From an uncultured Clostridia bacterium (GTDB taxonomy: Bacteria; Bacillota; Clostridia; Christensenellales; Aristaeellaceae): a stretch of 39,112 nucleotides of DNA. This document shows positions 31,133 through 39,112 of the stretch, one piece after another. The stretch is taken from assembly GCA_934647305.1 (NCBI GenBank), contig CAKUFI010000021.1, positions 1 through 39,112 of the forward strand. Reading direction: 5' to 3'. Position 1 is the first letter of the stretch; each line of letters starts with the position of its first letter. Both the position numbers and the translations under genes were made by a program. The notes below the pieces were generated by a model. The model saw only the letters and a program-made list of their open reading frames with translations. It made no database searches and was not told where the DNA came from.

Positions 31133-33973
31133 ATGATTGACAAGATTATCATCAAGGGCGCGCGGGTGCATAACCTGAAAAACGTGAACCTGACCATTCC
31201 GCGCGACAAGCTGACCGTGTTCACCGGGCTTTCGGGCTGCGGCAAGTCCTCCCTGGCCTTCGATACGCTCTACGCCGAGGGGCAGAGGCGCTACGTCGAG
31301 TCGCTGTCCTCCTACGCCCGCCAGTTCCTGGGCCAGATGGACAAGCCGGACGTGGACTCGATCGACGGCCTTTCCCCCGCCATCTCGATCGACCAGAAGA
31401 CCACCAGCCGCAACCCGCGCTCGACCGTGGGCACCGTGACCGAAATTCACGACTACCTGCGCCTGCTCTACGCGCGCGCGGGCGTGCCTCACTGCCCGAA
31501 CTGCGGCCGGGAAATCCGCCAGCAGACGGTCGACCAGATCATCGACCAGATCATGCTGCTGCCCGAGGGCACGAGGATACAGGTGCTCTCGCCCATCGTG
31601 CGCGGCCGCAAGGGCGAATACGTCAAGCTGATCGAGGATCTGGGGCGGCAGGGCTTCGTGCGCGTGCGCGTGGACGGCGAAATCTACGACGTGAGCGACA
31701 CGCCCGAGCTGAACAAGAAGCAGAAGCACACGCTCGAGGCGGTGGTCGACCGGCTGATCGTGCGCGGCGAAATCCACAAGCGGCTGGCCGACTCGCTCGA
31801 AACCGCGCTGAAGCTGGCCGACGGGCTGGTGATCGTCAACGAAATCGGCGGCAAGGACACGCTGTACAGCCAGAACTACGCCTGCCCGGACTGCGGCGTA
31901 TCCATCGATGAACTCACCCCGCGCATGTTCTCCTTCAACAACCCCTACGGCGCGTGCCCGGCCTGCATGGGTCTGGGCGTGCTGCAGAAGGTCGACCCGG
32001 ACTGCGTGCTGCCCGACCGGTCGCTCTCGCTCAATCAGGGCGCGATACAGGTCAGCGGCTGGAACAGCGCCCTCGACGGGGGCAGCATGTCGCGCTCCTA
32101 CCTCGAGGCGCTCGCCGCACACTACGGCTTCTCGCTGGACGCGCCGGTGAGCAGCCTGCCGAAGGAAGTCCTCGACAAAATCCTCTACGGCACAGGCGAG
32201 GAAAAGATCAGCGTCACCTATGAAAGCGGCGGGCGCAAGACCACCTTCAACGCCCCGTTCGAGGGCATCGTGCCCAACCTGGAAAGGCGATACGCCGAGA
32301 CCAGCTCGGACGTGATGAAGGACGGCATCGGCGCGCTGATGCAGGAGGTGCCCTGCCCGATGTGCGGCGGGCGCCGACTCAAGCGCGAGTCGCTGGCGGT
32401 CACGGTGGGCGGCAAATCGATCGCCGAGGTCAGCGATCTGTCCATCCGGGACAGCGCAAGGTTCTTCCAGACGGTCGAGCTGAGCGAAAAGCAGCGGCTC
32501 ATCGCCGAGCAGATTCTCCGGGAGATCAACTCGCGGCTGGGCTTCCTGGTGAACGTGGGCCTGGACTACCTGACACTGAGCCGCAGCGCGGGCACGCTGT
32601 CCGGCGGCGAGGCGCAGCGCATCCGCCTGGCCACGCAGATCGGCTCCTCGCTGACCGGGGTGCTGTACATACTGGACGAGCCGTCGATCGGCCTGCACCA
32701 GCGGGACAACGACCGGCTGCTCTCCACACTGCGCTCCCTGCGCGACCTGGGCAACACGCTGGTGGTGGTCGAGCACGACGAGGACACGATGCGCGCTGCC
32801 GACTACCTGGTGGACATCGGCCCGGGCGCGGGCGCAAACGGCGGGCAGATCGTCGCGGCCGGCACGCCCGAGGAGGTCATGGCCAACCCGGCCTCGCTGA
32901 CCGGACAGTACCTGACCGGCAAAAAGCAGGTGCCCGTGCCCGAGACGCGCCGGAAGCCCTCCGGCTGGCTGACCGTGAAGGGCGCGCGGGCGCACAACCT
33001 GACCGGCATCGACGTGCGCTTTCCGCTGGGGGTGCTGACCGTCGTAACCGGCGTGTCGGGCAGCGGCAAGTCCTCGCTGGTCAACGAGATCCTGTACAAG
33101 GCGCTCTCGCACGACCTGAACCGAAGTCACCTGCGTCCCGGCCTGCACGACGGCATCGAGGGCATCGAGCAGCTGGACAAGGTCATCGCCATCGACCAGT
33201 CCCCCATCGGCCGTTCGCCCCGCTCCAACCCCGCCACCTACACCGGGGTGTTCGACCTGATCCGCGAGCTGTTCGCCGCCACGCCCGACGCCAAAGCCCG
33301 AGGCTATAAGGCCAACCGCTTCAGCTTCAACGTCAAGGGCGGGCGGTGCGAGGCCTGCGCGGGCGACGGCATACTGAAGATCGAGATGCACTTCCTGCCC
33401 GACGTATACGTACCCTGCGACGTGTGCAAGGGCCGCCGCTACAACCGCGAGACGCTTGAGGTGCGCTACAAGGGCAAGAATATCTTCGAGGTGCTGGACA
33501 TGACCTGCGAGGAGGCGATGGAGTTCTTCCGGCCGCTGCCCCGCATCTATGAAAAGATCGCCACGCTGGTCGAGGTGGGTCTGGGCTATGTCAAGCTGGG
33601 CCAGTCGGCCACCACGCTCTCCGGCGGCGAGGCGCAGCGCGTCAAGCTGGCCACTGAGCTTTCCCGAAAGGCCACCGGGCGCACGCTCTACATACTGGAC
33701 GAGCCCACGACCGGGCTGCACATGGACGACGTGGCACGCCTGAACCGCATCCTCTCCCGGCTGGCCGACGCGGGCAACACGCTGGTGGTCATTGAGCACA
33801 ACCTGGACGTGATCAAGATCGCCGACCACCTGATCGACCTGGGGCCGGAGGGCGGCGACCGCGGCGGGCGCATCGTGGCCTGCGGTACGCCCGAGGAGCT
33901 GTGCCAGGTGCCCGAGAGCTACACCGGGCGATACCTGAAACCCGTGCTTGAGCGGGCAAAGCGCGAGGCATAA
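31133..33973 (+). CDS. uvrA: Excinuclease ABC subunit A
   Basis: A 946-residue UvrA, the DNA damage sensor that loads UvrB. It has two ABC ATPase halves: Walker A GLSGCGKSS (32-40) and GVSGSGKSS, and two signatures LSGGEAQRIRLA and LSGGEAQRVKLA with ILDEPSIGLHQ and ILDEPTTGLHM. Zinc-binding motifs CPNCG and CPDCG...CPACMG and CEACAGDG...CDVCKG are present. The length is standard and all motifs are intact. Confidence 0.98.
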   Translation: MIDKIIIKGARVHNLKNVNLTIPRDKLTVFTGLSGCGKSSLAFDTLYAEGQRRYVESLSSYARQFLGQMDKPDVDSIDGLSPAISIDQKTTSRNPRSTVGTVTEIHDYLRLLYARAGVPHCPNCGREIRQQTVDQIIDQIMLLPEGTRIQVLSPIVRGRKGEYVKLIEDLGRQGFVRVRVDGEIYDVSDTPELNKKQKHTLEAVVDRLIVRGEIHKRLADSLETALKLADGLVIVNEIGGKDTLYSQNYACPDCGVSIDELTPRMFSFNNPYGACPACMGLGVLQKVDPDCVLPDRSLSLNQGAIQVSGWNSALDGGSMSRSYLEALAAHYGFSLDAPVSSLPKEVLDKILYGTGEEKISVTYESGGRKTTFNAPFEGIVPNLERRYAETSSDVMKDGIGALMQEVPCPMCGGRRLKRESLAVTVGGKSIAEVSDLSIRDSARFFQTVELSEKQRLIAEQILREINSRLGFLVNVGLDYLTLSRSAGTLSGGEAQRIRLATQIGSSLTGVLYILDEPSIGLHQRDNDRLLSTLRSLRDLGNTLVVVEHDEDTMRAADYLVDIGPGAGANGGQIVAAGTPEEVMANPASLTGQYLTGKKQVPVPETRRKPSGWLTVKGARAHNLTGIDVRFPLGVLTVVTGVSGSGKSSLVNEILYKALSHDLNRSHLRPGLHDGIEGIEQLDKVIAIDQSPIGRSPRSNPATYTGVFDLIRELFAATPDAKARGYKANRFSFNVKGGRCEACAGDGILKIEMHFLPDVYVPCDVCKGRRYNRETLEVRYKGKNIFEVLDMTCEEAMEFFRPLPRIYEKIATLVEVGLGYVKLGQSATTLSGGEAQRVKLATELSRKATGRTLYILDEPTTGLHMDDVARLNRILSRLADAGNTLVVIEHNLDVIKIADHLIDLGPEGGDRGGRIVACGTPEELCQVPESYTGRYLKPVLERAKREA

Positions 33974-33993
33974 TTCGCGCACACGGAGGGATT

Positions 33994-34281
33994 ATGCAGA
34001 CTGAATCGATATGGATTGCGGGAGGATGCTGCCTGCTGTTGACCAACCTGACCGCCTTCTGCCTGATGGGCGCAGACAAGCGCCGCGCGATCAGGGGCAG
34101 GTGGCGCATTCCCGAAAGGACGCTGCTGCTGGCCTGCGCCTGCTTCGGCGCGCTGGGCGGCCTGCTGGGCATGCGCGTTTTTCACCACAAGACGCTGCAC
34201 AAGCGGTTTTCCTGGGGCGTGCCGGCGATGCTGGTGTTTCAGGCGACGCTGCTTGCCTGCCTGCTCATCCACTATGCCTGA
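33994..34281 (+). CDS. DUF1294 small membrane protein
   Basis: A 95-residue protein with three hydrophobic stretches (about 5-25, 43-60 and 75-93). The family pattern is visible: MGADKRRA, RWRIPERTLL, GGLLGMRVFHHKTLHKRF. DUF1294 proteins are inner-membrane proteins of unknown function. It follows uvrA by 20 bp behind GGAGGG and may be cotranscribed, but a role in repair is not implied. Confidence 0.85.
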   Translation: MQTESIWIAGGCCLLLTNLTAFCLMGADKRRAIRGRWRIPERTLLLACACFGALGGLLGMRVFHHKTLHKRFSWGVPAMLVFQATLLACLLIHYA

Positions 34282-34313
34282 AAAAAACGAAGGACAAAGA
34301 GAGGTACGACACA

Positions 34314-35309
34314 ATGAAATGGTATCATCTGACCGACCCGGCGCTTTCCCTTGAAGGGCTGGCGCTTTCCGACCGCGAGGGACGCAGGTACTGGCGGCTG
34401 CCGGCGGACGTGATCGACCAGGTCAACTCGGGCGTGTCCGAGGTGGCGAAATTCCCCTCCGGCGCGCGGGTTCGCTTTGCCACGGACAGCCGGCGCATTG
34501 CCCTGTGCGCGGTCGTCGGCCCGGCGGGCTATATCAAGAACGTGGGCGCGATCGGCAAGTGCGGCCTGGCCGGGTACGTGGACGGCGAATGGCACTACGT
34601 GGTCTACCCCGCCGCCTCGGACGCGGAGGAAATGACCGGCGCGTATGACCTGGACGGGAAAATGCACGAACACACGGTCTACCTGCCGCTGTTCACGCCG
34701 CTGTACGACCTCATGATCGGCCTGGACGACGACGCGCAGGTCAAACCGCCCCGACCCTACGCCGTGCAAAAGCCCATCGTGTTCTACGGCTCCTCGATCA
34801 CGAACGGCGCGTCGGCTACCCACGCGGGCAACGCCTACGTCTCGATCGTCTGCCGCCGCCTGGACGCGAGCTTCCTGAACCTGGGCTTTTCGGGCAGCGC
34901 GCGCGGCGAGGAGAACATCGCGCGGTACATCGCGGGGCTGGACATGAGCCTTTTCGTGATGGACTACGACCACAACGCGCCCGACGCGGCCCACCTGGAG
35001 GCGACCCACGAGAGGTTCTTCCGCATCGTGCGCGAGGCGCAGCCCGACCTGCCCATCGCGCTCATTTCCAAGCCGGACTTCGACATCGATCCCGAGGGAA
35101 ACGCCGCCCGACGCGCAGTCATCCGCCGCACCTATGAGCACGCCCTGGCCGCGGGCGACGCGCGCGTGCGCTTCATCGACGGCGAAACGCTCTTCGGCAC
35201 GACCGAGCGCCGCGACTGCCTGGTCGACGGCACCCATCCCAACGACCTGGGCTTCCGCCGGATGGCCAACGCCATCACCCCAGTACTGCGCGAGCTGCTG
35301 GGCCTGTAA
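34314..35309 (+). CDS. SGNH/GDSL hydrolase with N-terminal GxDLY-type domain
   Basis: A 331-residue esterase-like protein with no signal peptide. The N-terminal beta domain (about 1-150) ends with LYDLMIGLDDDAQV, as in the GxDLY domain. The SGNH hydrolase domain starts at KPIVFYGSSITNG; nucleophile S161 and the catalytic pair D305/H308 (VDGTHPND) are in place, with the glycine block NLGFSGSA and the asparagine block MDYDHNAPD. Related proteins are carbohydrate or acyl esterases. The ATG at 34314 has GAGAGG upstream. The frame reaches back through the DUF1294 gene but only by chance. Confidence 0.88.
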   Translation: MKWYHLTDPALSLEGLALSDREGRRYWRLPADVIDQVNSGVSEVAKFPSGARVRFATDSRRIALCAVVGPAGYIKNVGAIGKCGLAGYVDGEWHYVVYPAASDAEEMTGAYDLDGKMHEHTVYLPLFTPLYDLMIGLDDDAQVKPPRPYAVQKPIVFYGSSITNGASATHAGNAYVSIVCRRLDASFLNLGFSGSARGEENIARYIAGLDMSLFVMDYDHNAPDAAHLEATHERFFRIVREAQPDLPIALISKPDFDIDPEGNAARRAVIRRTYEHALAAGDARVRFIDGETLFGTTERRDCLVDGTHPNDLGFRRMANAITPVLRELLGL

Positions 35310-35371
35310 CAGGCAGCGGCGAGGCGGTACGCCTGAACGCATGTCCATGTGAAATTTTACTTCCCAGGCTA

Positions 35372-35400
35372 TTGACAAAACCCGCCTCATCCGCTATAAT
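35372..35400 (+). promoter_or_regulatory. Consensus promoter of the tRNA-Leu gene
   Basis: Perfect TTGACA (35372-35377), 17 bp, perfect TATAAT (35395-35400); transcription starts near 35407, about 12 nt before the mature tRNA end. Confidence 0.95.
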
Positions 35401-35418
35401 ATCTATCGTTGTCGATGT

Positions 35419-35503
35419 GCGGTTGTGGCGGAATCGGCATACGCGCACGTTTGAGGGGCGTGTCCAGCAATGGGTACGGGTTCAAGTCCCGTCAACCGCA
35501 CCA
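35419..35503 (+). tRNA. tRNA-Leu (anticodon GAG)
   Basis: 85 nt including an encoded CCA. The acceptor stem is GCGGTTG / CAACCGC. The anticodon arm is CACGT, loop TTGAGGG, GCGTG, which places GAG at positions 34-36 and reads CTC and CTT. A long class II variable arm is present, as required for leucine, and the T arm is ACGGG-TTCAAGT-CCCGT. No integrase or attachment duplication is seen beside it. Confidence 0.97.
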
Positions 35504-35508
35504 GAGAG

Positions 35509-35539
35509 CACCAGTCTTCAGTGACTGGTGTTTTCTTTT
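35509..35539 (+). terminator. Terminator of the tRNA-Leu gene
   Basis: CACCAGTC (35509-35516) pairs with GACTGGTG (35523-35530), followed by TTTTCTTTT. Confidence 0.92.
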
Positions 35540-35605
35540 GCCTTCCTGGCGGCGCAAGTCCCCTGCCGGGAGGCTCGTCCCCTGCGCCTGTTTTTCACAG
35601 AGCAA

Positions 35606-35640
35606 AGCCGCCTGGTCAGAAGATCAGGCGGCTCTTTTTT
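35606..35640 (+). terminator. Second terminator, before the convergent DUF3169 gene
   Basis: AGCCGCCTG (35606-35614) pairs with CAGGCGGCT (35625-35633), followed by CTTTTTT on the plus strand. On the minus strand only TTTGCTC follows, so it may weakly serve the DUF3169 gene as well. Confidence 0.8.
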
Positions 35641-35651
35641 GCTTTTGACGG

Positions 35652-36443
35652 TCAGGAAATCCTGTTCCCGGCCCTGCTGCTGCGGATGCCCTCCCGGCAG
35701 TAAACCGACTGATTGACCAGCCAGATCACACAGACAACCAGCGAGGGCACGAAGCCGATGTCGAACACCAGCGCACCCACGACCAAGAGAATGGTCAGCG
35801 CCAGGCAGGCAATGTTCGTCGCGCCAAACGCCTTGTAGGCGCACTGGCCGATCAGCACCTTCTCCGCCTCGTCGCAGCTGTCCATCCACTTCTTCTGGAA
35901 GCGCATATCGTACACGGAGGCCGTCTTCTCGGGGTTCAGGATTTTTGCCGCGTCGACGCACCGCTGCTGGATGAGCAGCGTCTCGACCAGTACGGTAATC
36001 AATCCCACGATGGCCAGGGCAAAGCGCAGCGCGTTTCCCCGGTCGTCCAGCGCGGCAATGCCGATGGAGTAGGACGCAGCAATCAGGAAGTAGCTCACGA
36101 TCATGGCGGAACCGGTAAACCAGAGGATCGTGGACAGCCTTGCCTCCATCGCGTCCGAGGCCTCCTCATCCTCGCCGTCCCACGCGCTCAGGCGCTTTTT
36201 CACGCCCCTGTACGCCGGAACCGCGACGGCCGGCACGATCACGGCCAGCGCCAGCAGCAGCCAGGGCGCAATCTGCCCGCCGAAAAACGCGCACGCGCGC
36301 TTCAGGCCGCCCGCCAGCGTGTCCAGCCTGTACTTTCCAAAAAGATAGCCGATCCCTCCGCCGACGGCCACGCAGACGACCAGCATCAGCAAAAAACCGG
36401 GCAGTGCCCTGCGGTTTGCCTTCCTGATTTCCTTCTCGCTCAT
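35652..36443 (-). CDS. DUF3169 family membrane protein
   Basis: A 263-residue protein with about six membrane helices: near 14-33, 59-78, 108-128, 138-158 and two in 205-245. The conserved cytoplasmic part YDMRFQKKWMDSCDEAEKV is the mark of DUF3169. Function is unknown. Members typically sit directly after a small XRE-type regulator, as here, where the start overlaps the regulator stop (ATGA). The pairing suggests a membrane partner controlled by, or signalling to, that regulator. Confidence 0.85.
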   Translation of the reverse strand: MSEKEIRKANRRALPGFLLMLVVCVAVGGGIGYLFGKYRLDTLAGGLKRACAFFGGQIAPWLLLALAVIVPAVAVPAYRGVKKRLSAWDGEDEEASDAMEARLSTILWFTGSAMIVSYFLIAASYSIGIAALDDRGNALRFALAIVGLITVLVETLLIQQRCVDAAKILNPEKTASVYDMRFQKKWMDSCDEAEKVLIGQCAYKAFGATNIACLALTILLVVGALVFDIGFVPSLVVCVIWLVNQSVYCREGIRSSRAGNRIS

Positions 36444-36652
36444 TGCTTTTCATCCTCCTGTAAATAGAAAACTTCCTCCACTGTCACGCCGCACACCTTT
36501 GCAATCGTCAGGGCCAGGGTGACGGACGGCGAATAGTCGCCCCGCTCGATCAGGCTAATCGTCTGCCGCGACACGCCGCACAGCCTCCCCATCTCCTGCT
36601 GATTGACATTCAGCGCGGCTCTGCGCTCCTTCAGGCGATTTCGCAGGATCAT
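36440..36652 (-). CDS. Small XRE-family transcriptional regulator
   Basis: A 70-residue protein consisting of one helix-turn-helix: NRLKERRAALNVNQQEMGRL, CGVSRQTISLIERGDYSPS, then KVCGVTVEEVFYLQED. It belongs to the short Cro/CI-type group, often paired with a small membrane protein. The ATG at 36652 has GGGAGG six bases upstream; the frame extends to 36706 without a ribosome site. It is likely to bind the operator repeats at 36681-36730 in its own promoter. Confidence 0.93.
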   Translation of the reverse strand: MILRNRLKERRAALNVNQQEMGRLCGVSRQTISLIERGDYSPSVTLALTIAKVCGVTVEEVFYLQEDEKQ

Positions 36653-36680
36653 AGCGCGCCTCCCTCCGACAAGTATCCGC

Positions 36681-36740
36681 GTCATTATGACAATCATTCT
36701 TGTCATTTTGTATTATACTCTTGTCATTCGCTCCTGTCAA
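36681..36740 (-). promoter_or_regulatory. Promoter and operator of the XRE-DUF3169 operon
   Basis: On the minus strand a perfect TTGACA (36740-36735), 17 bp, and a perfect TATAAT (36717-36712). Just downstream is a 20-bp dyad, ATGACAA-N6-TTGTCAT (36687-36706), followed by GTCATTATGAC (36681-36691). A further half-site, TTGTCATT, lies in the promoter spacer (36721-36728). This arrangement is typical of an autorepressed small regulator. Confidence 0.8.
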
Positions 36741-36749
36741 CAGTTTTTC

Positions 36750-36791
36750 AAAAAAACATGAGCCGCCCGGCCCCAACGGGTCGAACGGCTC
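36750..36791 (-). terminator. Terminator after the GH31 gene
   Basis: On the minus strand GAGCCG (36791-36786) pairs with CGGCTC (36765-36760), with an inner CCC/GGG stem, followed by ATG and a run of Ts (36756-36750). Confidence 0.8.
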
Positions 36792-36810
36792 TTTCTCATG
36801 ATTTTCGGTT

Positions 36811-38916
36811 TTATTCCAGCACGGCCTGGTCGGCGGAATCGAGCACCTCAACCGTGACCGGGCTGACCGCGCCGTGCACGCGCACCTTCCACAGGCGATG
36901 GGCACACTTGCCCTGATACTCGCCCTCGCGGCGGCCGATGGTCAGGCGGGTTTCCTGCGCCGACGCGCGGCAGGTGATCTCGGTATGGCAGCTCATCGCG
37001 TGCTCGTAGTCCAGGCTCAGTCCGTCGTCCTCGCGGAAGACGTAATGGGTCTCGCCGCCGGGATACACGTCCAGTATGATCTCCTCGTCGCCGTACTGGC
37101 CCACGAAGTCGCGATCCTTCCAGGTGGGGATGATCGCGCCGCGCCGCACGAACAGGCCGCCGCCCTTGCCCTCGGCCGGGGTGAAGTCGATCGTGCAGGG
37201 ACCGGTATACCTGGCGCCGGTGAAGTAGTCCTCCCACTCGCCCGCGGGGAAGGTCACCCTGTCGGTGAAGGAGGTGACCATCAGGCTGTCGCCCAGCATG
37301 AACTGGGTGGTGCAGTCGGCGAGCGCCTCGCACTCGGGGAAGGCCAGCGGCATGGGCCTGAGCATGGGCAGGTCGTCCTCGTGACCCTCGATGGCGGCGG
37401 AGTAAATGTAGGGCAGCAGGCGGTAGCGCAGGCGGGCATACTCGGTGAACGCCTTTTCGTTCTCATCGCCCACCCACCAGGGCTGCGTGAAGCCGTACCA
37501 GCTGTTCAGGTGGCTCCAAGGCAGCAGCATGCCGAAGTGAATGGTCTCCAGGCTGTGCGCGTCCATGTCGCAGGTGGTGTTCATGATGCCGGACATCGCC
37601 AGGCTCATGATCCAGGTCAGCGCGCCGTGACGGCCGCCGTTGTCGCCGGTGGTCATCGCGCCCCAGTGCTGGAAGCCGGTGTAGCCGCCGCAGTAGTGGT
37701 TCATCGGGCGCAGGTGGGTCTTTTCGGCGTAGCCCTTGTACATCTGCTTGACGATCAGGGTCTGGTTCAGGTTGTGCATCTGCTCGTCGCAGGCCCCGTT
37801 TTTATAGTTCATGTCCGGATGGACTTCATAGACCAGCTCGCACGGGTCGATCTTGAACGCCTCCACGCCGTCCTCGACGAAGGGCTTCAGGTGGTCGAAC
37901 CAGGCCGGCGGGTCGCAGGAATCCTCGCCGCGCACGATGCGCTCCTCCTCGGCGGTCAGGTCGTGATCGACGCACAGCCACAGCTCGGTATGAAAGCCGT
38001 AGCGCTTGAGTGCGCTGATGAAGGAGTTGGGGTGCGGGCTTCTGCGCCACTTGGGCATGTGGAAGCGGGTGACCTCCCACTCCTTGTCCAGGCCGTGGTC
38101 GTAGAACTTGGTCATCCAGCCCGGCTCGAGCGACACCAGGTCGCAGGGAATATGCTTGTCGCGGAACATGCGCGCCTCGGAAGTGACCTGGAACTCGTTG
38201 GCGTAGATGGGCGCGATGTAGGTCAGGCCGTAGGCCCACTTGGGCAGCAGCAGGTTATGGCCGGTCAGGCGGCAGTACTTTTTCAGCACGCCGGGCATGT
38301 CCCCGCTCCAGAGCAGGAACACGTCCATCTCGCCGTCCTCGCCCACGACGGTCAGCTCGTTTCTGTCGCGCGCGCCCACGTCCACAAAGTGCTTCCAGTC
38401 GTTGTTGATCAGGATTCCCCAGCCCTCCGTGCTCATCAGGAAGGGGATGGGCGCCTCGTCGAACTGGTAATACGCCCAGTTCTGGAACACCCGGCCGCGC
38501 AGGTTCAGTCCCTCGCGGCAGCCCTCGCCCTCGCCGTAAAAGCGCTCGGTTTCGGACAGCGACAGCGAAAAGCCGAAGGGCGTGTGCTCACCGCGCTCAA
38601 CCTGGGCATTGTTGCGGGTGGTGCCGCGCGGGTCGCCTTCGATCACGCGCTGACCGCCGCATCTGTCCTTAAAGTGCTCCTTGAGTGCGCTCAGACGTTC
38701 CTGCCAACGTGCGTCGGTCGGGTCGGTCATCATATCCAGGCGAATGATTCGCCCGCTGGGCAGGCGGATTTCGCTTCCGCTGACCTCAATGCCCGAATTG
38801 TCCGTCACGGGTTCGGCGTGGAGCACGCCGTACCTTTCCAGCATCGAGGGCGCGAACGTCTCCGACCGCCTCAGCCGGACGATGCCCTCGTCGATTGCCT
38901 GTACTCTGAATTCCAT
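36811..38916 (-). CDS. Glycoside hydrolase family 31 (alpha-glucosidase/alpha-xylosidase-like)
   Basis: A 701-residue GH31 enzyme without signal peptide. An N-terminal beta-sandwich (about 1-215, with ERFYGEGEGCREGLNLRGR) precedes the TIM barrel (from about 225). The probable nucleophile is D357 in VEAFKIDPCE and the acid/base D425 in MTTGDNGGRHGALTW, both at the expected barrel strands. The C-terminal beta domains contain LMVTSFTDRVTFPAGEWEDYFTG, the characteristic stretch after the barrel. Substrate is uncertain: alpha-glucosides, alpha-xylosides or sulfoquinovosides. GAGG stands before the ATG. Transcribed alone, with hairpin repeats upstream. Confidence 0.92.
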   Translation of the reverse strand: MEFRVQAIDEGIVRLRRSETFAPSMLERYGVLHAEPVTDNSGIEVSGSEIRLPSGRIIRLDMMTDPTDARWQERLSALKEHFKDRCGGQRVIEGDPRGTTRNNAQVERGEHTPFGFSLSLSETERFYGEGEGCREGLNLRGRVFQNWAYYQFDEAPIPFLMSTEGWGILINNDWKHFVDVGARDRNELTVVGEDGEMDVFLLWSGDMPGVLKKYCRLTGHNLLLPKWAYGLTYIAPIYANEFQVTSEARMFRDKHIPCDLVSLEPGWMTKFYDHGLDKEWEVTRFHMPKWRRSPHPNSFISALKRYGFHTELWLCVDHDLTAEEERIVRGEDSCDPPAWFDHLKPFVEDGVEAFKIDPCELVYEVHPDMNYKNGACDEQMHNLNQTLIVKQMYKGYAEKTHLRPMNHYCGGYTGFQHWGAMTTGDNGGRHGALTWIMSLAMSGIMNTTCDMDAHSLETIHFGMLLPWSHLNSWYGFTQPWWVGDENEKAFTEYARLRYRLLPYIYSAAIEGHEDDLPMLRPMPLAFPECEALADCTTQFMLGDSLMVTSFTDRVTFPAGEWEDYFTGARYTGPCTIDFTPAEGKGGGLFVRRGAIIPTWKDRDFVGQYGDEEIILDVYPGGETHYVFREDDGLSLDYEHAMSCHTEITCRASAQETRLTIGRREGEYQGKCAHRLWKVRVHGAVSPVTVEVLDSADQAVLE

Positions 38917-38937
38917 CTCTTTTCCTCACTTCCTCAC

Positions 38938-39112
38938 CGGGCAGTGCCCGGTTCCACTTACTGCCGATCGGCAGTGCCGACGGCCGGTTGCTGCCGCGCA
39001 TCCTGGCGACGAATTCGGGAGCCATAAATTGGAGCTCCCGAATTCTGCGGTTTTCCGGGAGTTCCCGGCAGGCTGAGCCTGCATCCACCTGCTGCCGCGC
39101 ATCCTATCGACG
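38938..39112. repeat. Hairpin-family repeat array upstream of GH31, runs off the right edge
   Basis: The 35-bp core at 39011-39045 has stem GAATTCGGGAGC / GCTCCCGAATTC instead of GGGAAC / GTTCCC, a paired change, with the loop CATAAATTGGA unchanged. It is flanked by CCGGGCAGTGCCCGG (38938-38952), GCAGGCTGAGCCTGC (39068-39082) and two CTGCCGCGCATCCT segments 101 bp apart (38991 and 39092). The second should lead into another core beyond the window. No gene is supported here, and I found no clear GH31 promoter between 38917 and 38937. Confidence 0.88.

Noticed and set aside
29573..33982. A 1469-codon open frame antisense to uvrB and uvrA
   Set aside because: It mirrors two intact conserved genes. 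Long antisense frames arise from high GC and biased codon use; it has no domain, no ribosome site and a composition typical of a shadow.
35419..35503. Attachment site of an integrated element at tRNA-Leu
   Set aside because: No integrase gene and no second copy of the tRNA end were seen in the window.

Overview
This is a 39.1 kb stretch of GC-rich bacterial chromosome. Gene content points to a Firmicute of the class Clostridia, probably a gut, carbohydrate-fermenting lineage: LplB/YtcP-type sugar permeases, a YesN/YesM-type two-component pair, an XRE-DUF3169 pair, a run of HI0933-type flavoprotein, cmk and plsC, and a subtype I-C CRISPR locus. Promoters match the sigma-A consensus (TTGACA / TATAAT, about 17 bp apart). 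The species cannot be fixed from the sequence alone.

Left part (1-8.7 kb, minus strand): a CRISPR array that runs off the left edge (7 repeats visible), a 324 bp leader, then cas2, cas1, cas4, cas7, cas8c (with a probable internal cas11c start) and cas5c as one overlapping operon. A 369 bp gap separates this operon from cas3, which has its own promoter. The gap is the most interesting spot in the window. It holds a small plus-strand transcription unit: promoter at 6304-6332, a diverged single CRISPR-repeat-like hairpin at 6340-6366, a spacer-like stretch from 6367, and a terminator ending near 6436. The first 17 bases of the spacer-like part match 15 of 17 positions of a site at 6251-6267, with one mismatch at guide position 6. 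That site is preceded by TTC, the type I-C PAM, and lies 8 bp upstream of the -35 box of the cas5 operon promoter. This is the architecture of a Cas-regulating (CreR-type) RNA that would let Cascade repress its own operon.

Middle part (8.9-24.1 kb): two carbohydrate uptake clusters of the CUT1 class, neither with its own ATPase. Cluster A (plus) is lplB-ytcP-binding protein followed by a GH2 glycoside hydrolase. Cluster B (minus) is binding protein-lplB-ytcP-PHP phosphoesterase. It diverges from an AraC-type response regulator and a histidine kinase that probably sense the substrate and control it.

Right part (24.1-39.1 kb): a minus-strand housekeeping operon (rpiR-type regulator, flavoprotein, cmk, plsC) interrupted before plsC by a tandem array of hairpin repeats; a repeat-rich 1 kb intergenic region; uvrB-uvrA-DUF1294-SGNH hydrolase on the plus strand; tRNA-Leu(GAG); an XRE/DUF3169 pair; and a GH31 glycosidase. 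A dispersed hairpin repeat family appears at 24.8-25.1, 28.7-29.0 and 39.0 kb, with compensatory stem changes and a conserved loop.
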